Assembly (NCBI GenBank): GCA_050012675.1
Contig: JBEKGS010000001.1
Location: 124,001-188,000, forward strand
DNA length: 64,000 nucleotides
DNA from: Fen-455 sp050012675
Lineage (GTDB): Bacteria > Actinomycetota > Acidimicrobiia > Acidimicrobiales > Bog-793
Direction of reading: 5' to 3'
Below, piece after piece: positions 26,024-35,700 of this stretch. The position numbers were made by a program, and so were the translations under genes. Position 1 is the stretch's first letter; each line of letters begins with the position of its first letter. Below the pieces are notes generated by a model. The model did not search any database and had not been told where the DNA came from. It saw only the letters and a list, made by a program, of their open reading frames with translations.

Positions 26024-26586
26024 GCGGAAGACCGGCCAAGACGCCGGACCGGTCGAGGTGGCCAGGGCCGAGGAGCCGGGTGCCGATGATGCCGGTCCGG
26101 TTCTCGAGATGTACCACCGAGCAGCGCGCGTCAGACTGGGTTCTGCGACGCGAAGGTACGGAGCTCGTGACCGAGGCGCCCGGCCATCCGGTGTTCACGC
26201 TGACCCCGGACAGGCTCCGGAACTGCGGCAGCGCCCGTGATCAGCATGTTCTCGTGCTTGCAGGTGTTTTGCGCGCCTGAACGGTTGACATTCGGGTTAC
26301 GGAGTTGTTGACTGAAATCGGAGAGCATGTCCATCCGGCGTGACCGTGAAGCTCCCCCCCGGCCCCGGGCCAAGCCCCGGGGCCGTGTTGACTGCACCGG
26401 TCGAAAGCCGCGCTCTTTCAACGCACCCCCACCCGGCGAGTCTCGGCGGGTGAGACGCGGGTGTCTAGGGGGTGATGAGCCTCAGGTACGGGGCCGCTTT
26501 TCCCGACAAGCAATGACGAGAGAAGTCTTTTGGCAGGACGGCCAGCCGTCCCGAGCGGCTTCGAAGTCCGCGGGAAGGGTGATCTG
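26024..26586 (+). other. Intergenic stretch with a strong GC hairpin before the EAL gene
   Basis: No supported gene. The clearest feature is a 10-bp perfect stem, CGGCCCCGGG (26360-26369) with CCCGGGGCCG (26376-26385), around a CCAAGC loop; it may end an upstream transcript. TTGAC hexamers near 26285 and 26308 could be -35-like elements. Short open frames on both strands have no recognisable features. Confidence 0.45.
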
Positions 26587-27933
26587 TTGATCCACCGAAC
26601 CGGCCTCGAGGAGGCGATAAGGCGCGCTGCCGACCCGGTGGTGCTCACCCAGCGGGTTGCTGACGAGGCCATGACCCTCGTCGCGAGCGTCGAGGGAGTT
26701 CTCGTCGGCTTCATCCAGGATCCGTCGTGTCTGGCCTTCGAGTGTGGCGCGGGTTTTCTCGAACCAGAGATCGGTTGTCGGATGGCGCTGGACGAGTCGC
26801 TGGCCGGGCTGGCGTTCCGAAGCGGCGTGACCCTTCACTCCGATGACGTCGAGAGTGACCCGCGTTGTCGACGGGTGCAAGGTGTCCGGTCGTTGGTATG
26901 CGTACCGCTCTGGCGTCAGTCCCAAACGGCCGGGGTGCTTGTGGTCGCTTCGTCCCGACCGCGGGCGTTCGACGATCGCGACGTCGCGACCCTGACGAGC
27001 CTTGCCGAGTTCATCAGCGTCGTGATCACAGTTGCCGTCGACCTGGCGGGCGCTACGGACGCGTTTCTCTCCCGCGTCTGTAGCGACACCGTCAGCACCT
27101 CCGTGTGCGAAGGTGCCGACCGGGATGCCGAGACGCGGTTCGTTGCCAACGTGTTGAACCCGGGAGCCTCCAGCAGGCTCGAGATCCGCAGGCGAATCGA
27201 CCGCGTTCTCAAAGGACACGGCCTCAGCCACGTGTTCCAGCCTGTTTTCGACCTGAGGAGCGGGGAGTGCTTTGCAGTCGAGGCGCTCGCCCGGTTCGCG
27301 GGCAGGCCAAAGCGGACACCTGACGTGTGGTTCGCAGAGGCGCACGCCATGGGTGACGGCATCGATCTGGAGGTCATCTCGGCAAGGCGAGCCTTGAGCT
27401 ATTCGCGGCGGCTTCCGCGAGGGGTCGCCCTCTGCGTGAACGCGAGCCCCGAAGCGATGATCTCAGAGGAGCTGCTCCACGTCCTCGAAGGCTCCGACGC
27501 GGAGCACCTCGTCATGGAGCTGACCGAGGAGGCCAGGGTCGACGACTACCCTCGCCTTTCTCGCGTGCTCGACGAGATGCGCCTGAAGGGCGTACGCCTG
27601 GCCATCGATGACACCGGCGCAGGCTTTGCGAGCCTTGCCCACATCTTGAAACTCGTCCCCGACTTCATCAAGCTGGACCGCGAGCTCACCTCCGGCATCG
27701 ACCACGACCCCGTCCGCATCGCCCTAGCGACCGCCCTCGTGAGTTTCGCGTCGGGGCTCGGGGCCGAGATCATCGCCGAGGGGATCGAGACTGCGGCCGA
27801 GCTCGAGGTGCTTTGCAGTCTGGGGATCGGTTACGGGCAGGGGTTCTTCTTGTGCAGGCCGACATCGGTCGACTCGATCCCGGATCGGCTGCCCACCGAG
27901 CTGCTCCCGGCTGTCTCGGCGCTGGCGTCTTGA
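26587..27933 (+). CDS. GAF-EAL cyclic-di-GMP phosphodiesterase
   Basis: Soluble protein of about 448 residues (TTG 26587; an earlier TTG at 26530 would add 19). An N-terminal GAF domain (~15-150; SLAGLAFRSGVTLHSDDV, VPLWRQSQTAGVLVVAS) precedes an EAL domain that looks catalytically complete: VEALARF, LCVNASPEAM, VMELTEEA, LAIDDTGAGFASL, FIKLDRELTSG, IIAEGIET and YGQGFFLCRP. It should hydrolyse c-di-GMP in response to a small ligand or redox/light signal sensed by GAF. No membrane segment. It is unlinked to other signalling genes here, though a PilZ protein lies 17 kb away. Confidence 0.92.
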   Translation: MIHRTGLEEAIRRAADPVVLTQRVADEAMTLVASVEGVLVGFIQDPSCLAFECGAGFLEPEIGCRMALDESLAGLAFRSGVTLHSDDVESDPRCRRVQGVRSLVCVPLWRQSQTAGVLVVASSRPRAFDDRDVATLTSLAEFISVVITVAVDLAGATDAFLSRVCSDTVSTSVCEGADRDAETRFVANVLNPGASSRLEIRRRIDRVLKGHGLSHVFQPVFDLRSGECFAVEALARFAGRPKRTPDVWFAEAHAMGDGIDLEVISARRALSYSRRLPRGVALCVNASPEAMISEELLHVLEGSDAEHLVMELTEEARVDDYPRLSRVLDEMRLKGVRLAIDDTGAGFASLAHILKLVPDFIKLDRELTSGIDHDPVRIALATALVSFASGLGAEIIAEGIETAAELEVLCSLGIGYGQGFFLCRPTSVDSIPDRLPTELLPAVSALAS

Positions 27934-27937
27934 AACG

Positions 27938-27956
27938 GCCGGCCTTCGGGCCCGGC
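27938..27956 (+). terminator. Hairpin after the EAL gene
   Basis: GCCGGCC (27938-27944), TTCG tetraloop, then GGCCCGGC (27949-27956), a 7-bp stem with one bulged base, immediately after the EAL stop. The remaining ~270 bases to the convergent glycosyltransferase gene hold no supported gene. Confidence 0.5.
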
Positions 27957-28223
27957 GCACTGGCCGCTGTGACGCGCTGAGTTGGGTCGCGGTCATGGCG
28001 AGCTTGGGTCAAAGGGGTCACGTGCGTTGTCGGGCACTTTCTTTTGAACCTGCGCAGTGGCGCGCCGGTGACCGATGTCGCCGACCCTTTGAAGACGATC
28101 CTTTCACCCGTGTCTTTGCCTCGCGCTCGAGCCGGAGGCTGAACTGAGAAAGACGCGGGCGAAGTCGGGCTTCCCCGCTCCATGGCGCGCGACGTCGCCA
28201 CATGCTGGGCCGACGCCCAGTCG

Positions 28224-29390
28224 TCAGCTCCCGCGCACCATTGTCCGTAGCAGGGCGGCGACCTCCTCGTGCGAGGGCATGGCGGCGATCTCGGCTTCGA
28301 CCGATCTCGCACGTTGACGACAGCCGGGATCGTCGAGCACAGAACGCAGCCGGGAGACGACGGCTGGCCCGGTCACCTCGCCGGGCATCAAGCACTGAGC
28401 GACGCCGGCCTCACAGAGCCGGGAGGCGATGACGAAGTTGTCGGCACTCTGCGGCAGGGCCACCGAGGCCAGTCCGTGCGCGAGGACGCCGAAGCTCGTG
28501 CCGGCCCCGGCGTGGTGGACGACAGCCGCACAGTGCGGGAGCAGTTCAGCCTGGGGGACGAACCGTTCCACGAGGGCATTGCCGGGCAGGGGCGCGAGAG
28601 CTGCCGGGTCGTTGTCCCGCCCGATCGTCGCCAGCACATTGACGGGCTCGTCCCCGAGGGCCTCGAGCACGAGCCGGAACAGATCGATGGCGTTGTTCGA
28701 GAAGGTTCCCAGGGTCAAGTAGACGAGCGGTCTTTCCGGATCGGGAAACGAGAGGTGAAGTTCGGGAGGCTCGCCGAGCGGTGCCGGGACGGGACGCAAG
28801 GGCTGTGAGTCCGCGAGATCTGCGGCGGCGTGGTCCAGCGAGGATGGGCAGATGGTCAAGGTGGTGCCGGAGTAGACACCTGCCGCGGCCGGGACGTCGC
28901 GACCGAACTCCCGCCAGATGGGAGACACTGCGTCCGCCACGAGGCCGAGAACCTCCGGGTCCACGAGAGGTCCGATGGAGTGCTGAACAGCGTGGGAGCC
29001 CGTCAGTGCTGCCACGAGCGGAGCGGCGAACAAGTACGGGTCGAACACGAGCAGGGACGGCTCGAACTCCGTGCAGAGCTCGAGCAGCTCGTCGAGCATC
29101 AGGGCCATCCCGATCTCGCCGAACAGCCGGGGCACGAAGTAGCCGAGCACGCGCCCCGGCTCCAGGCCGTCACCGGGCACGCCGCGCGTCCGGGAGCGGA
29201 GAGCCTGGAACCAGGAGCCGAAGTCCGGCCCGGCCCTGCGGAACCCGAGACCGCGCTTCGAGACGGCTTCCGTCGCGTCCGGTCCGCTGGCAACGACCAC
29301 GTCGTCGCCCTGGGCGGCGAACGCCTCCGCCAAAGGGAGCAGAGGTTGAATGTGACCGGTTTGTGGCACACAGCTGACAACGACTCGCAA
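28224..29390 (-). CDS. GT1-family (MGT/UGT-like) glycosyltransferase
   Basis: 388 residues from TTG 29390, giving the family start LRVVVSCVPQTGHIQPLLPLAEAF with AAAGGG upstream; the frame continues further upstream without family-like sequence. GT-B fold signs are the N-terminal GHIQPLLPLA and the C-terminal donor-site VVHHAGAGTSFGVLAHGLASVALPQSADN. It transfers a sugar from a nucleotide donor to a small acceptor such as a lipid, glycan or polyketide; the acceptor is unknown. It is divergent from the giant-protein pair that starts at 29675, sharing a ~280-bp promoter region. Confidence 0.88.
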   Translation of the reverse strand: MRVVVSCVPQTGHIQPLLPLAEAFAAQGDDVVVASGPDATEAVSKRGLGFRRAGPDFGSWFQALRSRTRGVPGDGLEPGRVLGYFVPRLFGEIGMALMLDELLELCTEFEPSLLVFDPYLFAAPLVAALTGSHAVQHSIGPLVDPEVLGLVADAVSPIWREFGRDVPAAAGVYSGTTLTICPSSLDHAAADLADSQPLRPVPAPLGEPPELHLSFPDPERPLVYLTLGTFSNNAIDLFRLVLEALGDEPVNVLATIGRDNDPAALAPLPGNALVERFVPQAELLPHCAAVVHHAGAGTSFGVLAHGLASVALPQSADNFVIASRLCEAGVAQCLMPGEVTGPAVVSRLRSVLDDPGCRQRARSVEAEIAAMPSHEEVAALLRTMVRGS

Positions 29391-29674
29391 CGAAGGCCCT
29401 TTCTGAGTGACCCGGCCACAGCAGGTCAGCTGTGTGGACAAGCCGCGATCGTCATACGGTAATGGCCAAGGTCGCCCCGCCGTCCGTGGTCGCTGATCGC
29501 GGCGGCACGCCGAACGCCTCGGACAAGCTCTTGGCAGCCGCGGCGACGCCACAGGACGGGGTGCGCGGTGAGGACTCGGAGTCGTCCCGGCTGTCCTTGA
29601 CGCCGGGCATATGCTGAGAGTGGTCGGGTCGTCACAAGTTGAGACCTGGTCCTGGGGGGGAGGCCGGCGACACT

Positions 29675-32600
29675 GTGAGTAGTCCGCGCAACGAGATGGA
29701 CCGGCGTTCGGCACTCAAGCTGATCGGGGGCGCAGTCGCCGGCGTCGCAGTCGGCCCGCGCATGTTGGCACGCCCCGGCCCCTCCTCGAAGTACCCGCTG
29801 GTCCCGTTCAGGTCCTACGGCCACTCGTTCCCGGCGCCGCTGCGCGCGGCCCTCACAAGTTCGGCCAAGCCGAGCCTGGTCTTCCAAGTCGTCCGGACCA
29901 CCGACATGGTCTATCTCGGCTTCGAGTTCTACAACGCCAAGGTTGTCGTCACGGCCGGTCAGACCGAGATAGTCGCCGAGGACACCAAGACGCCGATGTA
30001 CATGGTCGTCGTGTTCCCTTCCCAGCACCTCGGCGAGGAGTGCGTTGCCTACACGCCGGGAGTGACCACTTGGCCGACCAGCCCCATGAGAGGCGCCCTT
30101 GCCGGTTTCAGCTGGCTCGTGTTCGAGCTTGCCGGCACGGCCAAGGTTCCCTACACGATGGCGGGTCTCCTCGACTGGTCGAAGGCGAAGCCCGAGCTCG
30201 TTCCGGTCGTCACCTCCAGCTCGGGCGAACCTGCCCCGCCGGATCCCCTCCATACAGCCCTCGAGATCCCCTGGCAGCTCTGGCTCACGCCCCTCGAGCA
30301 CGGCACCTGGCACCATGCGGCCAGCCCGGTCGTCTTCAAGCAGATCACCGAGCTCTGGCACACCCGCCTAGGAGCTGGTGACTTCGAGCCGCCGGTGGTC
30401 ACTCCGTTGCTCAAAGCCTTCTGGGCCCCCGGCTACGGCGGCACCCTTGCCGGTCCTCCGGCCGACCCGTGGCTCATGTCCCTGTTGCCGCAGAACCGCA
30501 TCGACATCGTGGCACTCACCACCGGTAGCACTGCAGGCGACGCTCCGATCGAGGTCGACCTGCTCCTTCTCTCGGCGCTCGGGGCGTCGGTCAACATCCA
30601 AGGATCGTGGTCGCCCGGCCCCAACACTCCCGTCGACACGGCGTCGTGGTGGCACCGTGCATCGGTCGGGCGCGACAGCTACGTGCGCGTCGTCAATATC
30701 GGTTACCTCTTCCCGTGGGGCAACCGGGCCAGCCGGATCACGATCTCGGACCGGGAGATCCAGGTCAACTCCGACGGCGAGGCGGTCGCCTACCTGGTGC
30801 AGAAGCAGTACATCGCAGTGAAGGAGCCGGAGATCGTCTACACCGGCGACCACTTCGAGCCCAACGACGGGAGGGGCAACCCGATCCGGAGCCTTCTCGT
30901 GAAGACGGTGACGACCCCGCCGATCGACTTCGACAACACGGTCGATCCGGGCATCAACGTCGGTCCCTTTGCTTCCGACACCGCCGACGTCTTGTGGGTG
31001 CGAAGCGGTTTGGAGGACGTCCCGTTCTCTTTCGTCGGCACCGACGCGGAGGAAAGGAGTGTCGACTTCACGACCGGTGTCATCTGGGTGTCGTCCAGCT
31101 TCGCCGAGAACGCGGGCAATCTCCAAAAGGTCGCTGCGGCTTATGCCGCCGATCCCAGCCGGCGCTCGCCGTCGTTCGGCGGGTCGCTGTTCGCTTTCGC
31201 GGACACACTCGGCGCCACCCCGGGGTCCACGGCCCAGCACGTCAACACCTACGGGCTGGCGGCGCTCGTCGCCGTGAACGGCAGGGCGAACTTCTACCCC
31301 GCGCTCGACTCGGCGGCGGTCAGCCTGCCGGGGGCGGAGCAGATCGTGGGCGCCGGCTCCAGCGCCCTCGCGAGTCCGAGCGTGTCGATCTCGTCCAACT
31401 ACCTCGCCCACGGGTTCCAAGCCGGAGTGACCGAGGTGTACCTCGCCGTGACCGAGAACGGCCCCGGCCTTTCCTTCCCGGCCAACCTCGTCGGTGGCAT
31501 GGCCACGCCCAACTTCGACGTGAGCGGGATAGCCCGGGACCTCGGTCCCGTCGGTGGCGACCTCAACGACCTGCTGGCGGGCAAGTTCGACCCGACGAAG
31601 TACTTCAACATGGTCTCCGGGGACATAGGCAAGCTCCTCGGCGCCATTTCGGTCGCGGACATCATCCTGCCCGTCGATCCCGACCAGGCCGCGAGCAACG
31701 CGCAAGCCCCGCAGATCTCCGACAAGATCATCTACCCGGACAACGACGACACCAAGCCCCCGACGGCACTCGACGTGAAGATCGACTGGACCCCGACCGT
31801 TACGGCGGACCCGACAGGCTTGTTCCAGCCACAGGGCGGGGGCCTCACCATCCACGCCGAGATCTACACCCCGATCGCCAACCCGAGCCAGACGACCTAC
31901 TCGATCCACGGGGACCTCACCAATTTCGAGCTGCTCCTGTTCGGGACCGACAATCCCTACATCGCGATCACGTTCAACTCCTTCAGCTTCGACTCGAAGA
32001 CCGGTGCCAAGACCTCGATCCAGCCGGACATCGACTCTGTCGAGTTCAAGGGCCCGCTCACGTTCATCTCCGAGCTCGAGAACCTGCTCAGCTCGCTGGG
32101 TGGCCCGTCGATCTCGGTCAGCGACGGCGGTGTGGAGGCGAGTTACTCGCTCGCGTTGCCGGATATCGGAGTCGGGGTTTTCGCCCTCCAGAACCTCGCT
32201 CTGTCCGCCGGGGTCAACATCCCCTTCGACGGGACCCCGGTCCGGGTCCGCTTCGGCCTTTCCTCGAGGGACAACCCGTTCATCCTCACCATCGACCTGT
32301 TCGGCGGCGGGGGCTTCTTCTCGCTCGGGATCGGCGCGGACGGGATCGAGCTGATCGAGGTCTCGTTGGAGTTCGGCGCAGACTTGTCCATCGACCTCGG
32401 CGTGGCGAGCGGGGGCGTGTCGATAATGGCCGGGATCTACTTCTCGCTCCAGACCGTTCCGACAAAACAGATCCAGCTCACCGGTTTCCTGCGCGCCGAC
32501 GGGAACCTGTCCGTGCTCGGGATCATCACGATCTCGATGGAGTTCTACCTCGGGCTGACATATCTGGACCCCGGCAAGGCCTACGGCACTGCGACCATCT

Positions 32601-32740
32601 CGGTCTCGGTGAGCGTGCTGTTCGTGAGCGTCTCGGTGGGCGTGACCATGCAAAAGACCATCGGCGGGAGCGGCGACCCCGATTTCAGACAGGCCCTGAC
32701 GGAGAAGAACTGGCAAACCTACTGCGAGGCCTTCGCATGA
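29675..32740 (+). CDS. Giant exported beta-rich protein of unknown function (TAT-type signal)
   Basis: About 1021 residues from GTG 29675 (GGGAGG at about 29657-29662; ATG 29696 is an alternative). A twin-arginine signal is visible: MDRRSALKLIGGAVAGVAVG, so export of a folded protein is likely. The body has no domain I recognise. It is rich in Gly, Ser, Thr, Asp and aromatic residues, with few cysteines. The last ~250 residues alternate hydrophobic and polar residues with Gly runs (IGVGVFALQNLALSAGV, FGGGGFFSLGIGADGIELI, FGADLSIDLGVASGGVSI), suggesting a long amphipathic beta-sheet or beta-solenoid. It ends by overlapping the ATG of the next gene (ATGA), so the two are translationally coupled. 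Low-confidence function, high-confidence gene. Confidence 0.88.
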   Translation: MSSPRNEMDRRSALKLIGGAVAGVAVGPRMLARPGPSSKYPLVPFRSYGHSFPAPLRAALTSSAKPSLVFQVVRTTDMVYLGFEFYNAKVVVTAGQTEIVAEDTKTPMYMVVVFPSQHLGEECVAYTPGVTTWPTSPMRGALAGFSWLVFELAGTAKVPYTMAGLLDWSKAKPELVPVVTSSSGEPAPPDPLHTALEIPWQLWLTPLEHGTWHHAASPVVFKQITELWHTRLGAGDFEPPVVTPLLKAFWAPGYGGTLAGPPADPWLMSLLPQNRIDIVALTTGSTAGDAPIEVDLLLLSALGASVNIQGSWSPGPNTPVDTASWWHRASVGRDSYVRVVNIGYLFPWGNRASRITISDREIQVNSDGEAVAYLVQKQYIAVKEPEIVYTGDHFEPNDGRGNPIRSLLVKTVTTPPIDFDNTVDPGINVGPFASDTADVLWVRSGLEDVPFSFVGTDAEERSVDFTTGVIWVSSSFAENAGNLQKVAAAYAADPSRRSPSFGGSLFAFADTLGATPGSTAQHVNTYGLAALVAVNGRANFYPALDSAAVSLPGAEQIVGAGSSALASPSVSISSNYLAHGFQAGVTEVYLAVTENGPGLSFPANLVGGMATPNFDVSGIARDLGPVGGDLNDLLAGKFDPTKYFNMVSGDIGKLLGAISVADIILPVDPDQAASNAQAPQISDKIIYPDNDDTKPPTALDVKIDWTPTVTADPTGLFQPQGGGLTIHAEIYTPIANPSQTTYSIHGDLTNFELLLFGTDNPYIAITFNSFSFDSKTGAKTSIQPDIDSVEFKGPLTFISELENLLSSLGGPSISVSDGGVEASYSLALPDIGVGVFALQNLALSAGVNIPFDGTPVRVRFGLSSRDNPFILTIDLFGGGGFFSLGIGADGIELIEVSLEFGADLSIDLGVASGGVSIMAGIYFSLQTVPTKQIQLTGFLRADGNLSVLGIITISMEFYLGLTYLDPGKAYGTATISVSVSVLFVSVSVGVTMQKTIGGSGDPDFRQALTEKNWQTYCEAFA

Positions 32741-35700
32741 CGAACCAAAGGGTGCTCTGGACCGCCTGCCCCCACGGAAAAGCGTCGAACGGGAAGCTGC
32801 GGGTCTCGGTTCACGTCGGGCCACAGCTGTTCCCGACCGGAAACAAGGTGTCGACTCTGGCGGAGTTCCCCGACTGGGCGGCCTGGCCCGCGACCGCGGT
32901 CAGCTTCAAGGTGAGGATCGGGGCCCATGACCACGACGCCGACGTCGTGAGCGCGGCGCCTTCGTTACCCCTTTGGCAGGCGCTGTTCGCCTCCTCGACG
33001 CCGGTCGATCCCTACGAGTACGAGAGCCCCACCTCCTCGCGGGTCTACAGCTATCCCGCGGGGTTCGTGCGCCAGTTCTTCCAGAGCACCTATTCCGCTT
33101 TGGCGAACGCTGAGCCGCTCGGCGCCTGGCCACCGTTCCAGCTCCTCACAAGTGAGGAGAGCTTCGGTGCCCTGCCGCTAGAAGGCAGGGAGCTCCACGA
33201 CGAGATCGAGGCAGTCGAAGCCATGTTCCCCAAAGGCGGCGGCCCGATCCCACCGGGCAAAGGCCTGTTGCCGGCGTCGGACCTCACGCAGGCCTACATG
33301 TTCCTGCAACCGCTCACGACGCCCGGCAAGCACCAGGACTACAAGAACACGCCCCCACCTCCGGTCCCGCAATTCGACTTTCACCAGGCCGTGTCCCTGC
33401 TCGGGCGCCACCCCGCCCTGCTCCGCCTCTTCGGGCTCGTGTACGAGCTCGAGCTCGAAAGCCCGGGCGGGCTGTCGGGCGACGTGCCGGTCTCCCTGGT
33501 CCCGATCTGGAAGCCGAAGCTCAAAGGCTCGCCGCTGACCAAAGACGTCAAGCCGGTGACGATCACCAACGCGACAGCATGGATCCCCGCCCACAGGACC
33601 CCTGACATCACCTTGGGCTATCTTGACTTCTCCGGCTCGGACTACGAGGTCGTGGAGATGGACCTCGACGGGGCGACCCTGAAGGCGTTCAACTTCGTCC
33701 AGGGCATCCAGCACGCCAACACCGAGATGGCCACCGCGGACACGCCCACGAACTACGCCGTGCCCTCGCTGCGCTCGGCCGGCCTGGCTGTGGCCAAGAC
33801 CGGCAAGGCCCTCTCGCTCTACCAGAACTGGCAGAACAACAACGATTTCAACGCCGCCATCGAGGCGACCCCGCCCGCGGTCGTGAAGCTGTACTTCGAG
33901 GACCTGGCGCAGGGCTACCGGGTCGACGTGTGGTCAAAGGCGCGGGGCCGCTGGTTCCAGCTCTGTGCCCGCACCGGGGCGAAGGACCCGGGGCTCGGCG
34001 GCTACGGCATCGGCTCGCCGCCCACCGTGGAGCCAGTTCCCGACGGCGACGAGGGCTGGACCGAGCCCGTCACGACCAAGAGCGCCACCTCGACGACGCC
34101 GAACCCGCCCGTGTACGTGCCGGAGTACCTGATGCGCTGGTCGGGCTGGAGCCTTGTCGCGGCCCGGCCCGGCAAGCACCTGTCGGACATAGCCTCGGAC
34201 GGCCTCGAGCCCGACGACGCCAACCCGTCCAACGGCAACCTTCCGCTCCAGATCGACTACGCGGCGACGCCGGGGACCTTGCCGACGCTGCGCTTCGGCG
34301 GCACGTACCGGTTCCGGGCACGCGCCGTCGACCTAGCCGGCAACAGCGTCCCTTTCACAAAAGGGGGCGGCTTCACCTGGGCCACGCCGGAGGTGACCTA
34401 CCGCCGCTTCGAGCCCGTGCCCTCGCCCGTGATGGTGCCGGGGGCACCGAGGACTCCCGGTGAGCACCTGGAGAACCTCGTGATCCGCTCGAACTACGAC
34501 ATCCCCGACGACGACCCGAGCATCGTGGCATGCGAGCGCCACATCGCTCCGCCGTCCACGGGCGAGGACATGGCCGAGACCCACGGGGTCCTCGACGGCC
34601 CCGACGGCCACCCGGACCCGTCGGCCTACGCGCTGATCGCCGACAGGGACGGCCTCACCTACAAGTCGCCGTCGGTGCGCGACCTCTATGGCGGCGAGAT
34701 CGACAGCCAGCCGCTCAACGGGAAGAACGAGTGGATCTACTACCCGCCCGGGGCGACCTCAACTGCCTTCGGCGTGCCTTACCTGCCCGACGTCCTCTCA
34801 CGGGGCGTGTCCTTGTTCAACCTCCCCGGCAAGCCGGATGCCTTCGTGCGGGTCCCCTTCGACTCGGTGGGCGCCTGGCCCAACCGCCGCGCCGTTCGCC
34901 TGGTTGTGAGCGCGGGATCGGGTGCTCCGCTGCTTCCCGCGGTGCAGGACCAAGACGGGGTGATCAGCGTCAAGGCCCCGAAGGCGTCCATCACAGCGGT
35001 GCTGATCAGTTCCTACATGGCGCCTTCGGACCTCGCTGTCATGGCGTTGTGGCAGTGGATCGTGGCGGCCGGCAAGGCGACCCCCGTTCTCGAGGCGTTG
35101 ATTCTCGACAGGGTGCACTACATGTTCACCCCGTTCCGCGAGCTCGTCATCGTCCACGCCGTGCGGCAGCCGCTCACCCCACCGGTCGTCGAAAAGCTCA
35201 TCGTCTCCCGCCCCTACGGTGCCACCTACGCGTTCTTGACCGGCGCCGCCCGGGCAAATGTGCAAAGCACCATCCGCGTCGACGTGATCGCCGCCTGGGC
35301 GGATCCCTACGACGACGGCAGGAGCACCGAGGGCGCGGTCCTGCTCGACAAGACCTCGCGTGTCGACGAGATCCCGCTCTCACTGGGCCAAAGTGACCTC
35401 ATCCCTCTCTACAAAATGCGCCACGACTTCGGCGACACCCAGCACCACGAGGTCTTCTACAGCGCCTTAGCCACGACACGGTTCCTCGAGTACTTCACCG
35501 AGACCGTCACCGAGACCCTGAACGGGACCACGGCAGTGGTCTGCTCGGCGGCCGGATTCGCACCCGGCACGGTCGAGGTCCGCGCGGCCGACGACACCGC
35601 GACGATCTACCGGTCCGGGGTCGACTTCACGGAGGACGACACGGCGGGCACGATCGCCCGCATCGCTGACGGGTCGATTCCCGACAAGGCGTCGGTCGAC

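Noticed and set aside
29426..30361. 311-codon minus-strand frame opposite the giant-protein start
   Set aside because: Shadow of the coding strand; the twin-arginine protein in the plus strand explains the region.
30607..32736. Upstream extension of the second giant protein's frame
   Set aside because: It is an Arg/Pro/His-rich shadow of the first giant gene; the ATG at 32737 overlapping the stop is the natural start.
30368..32824. 818-codon minus-strand open frame inside the first giant gene
   Set aside because: Antisense shadow typical of high-GC DNA; composition dominated by Arg, Asp, Val and Gly without domains.
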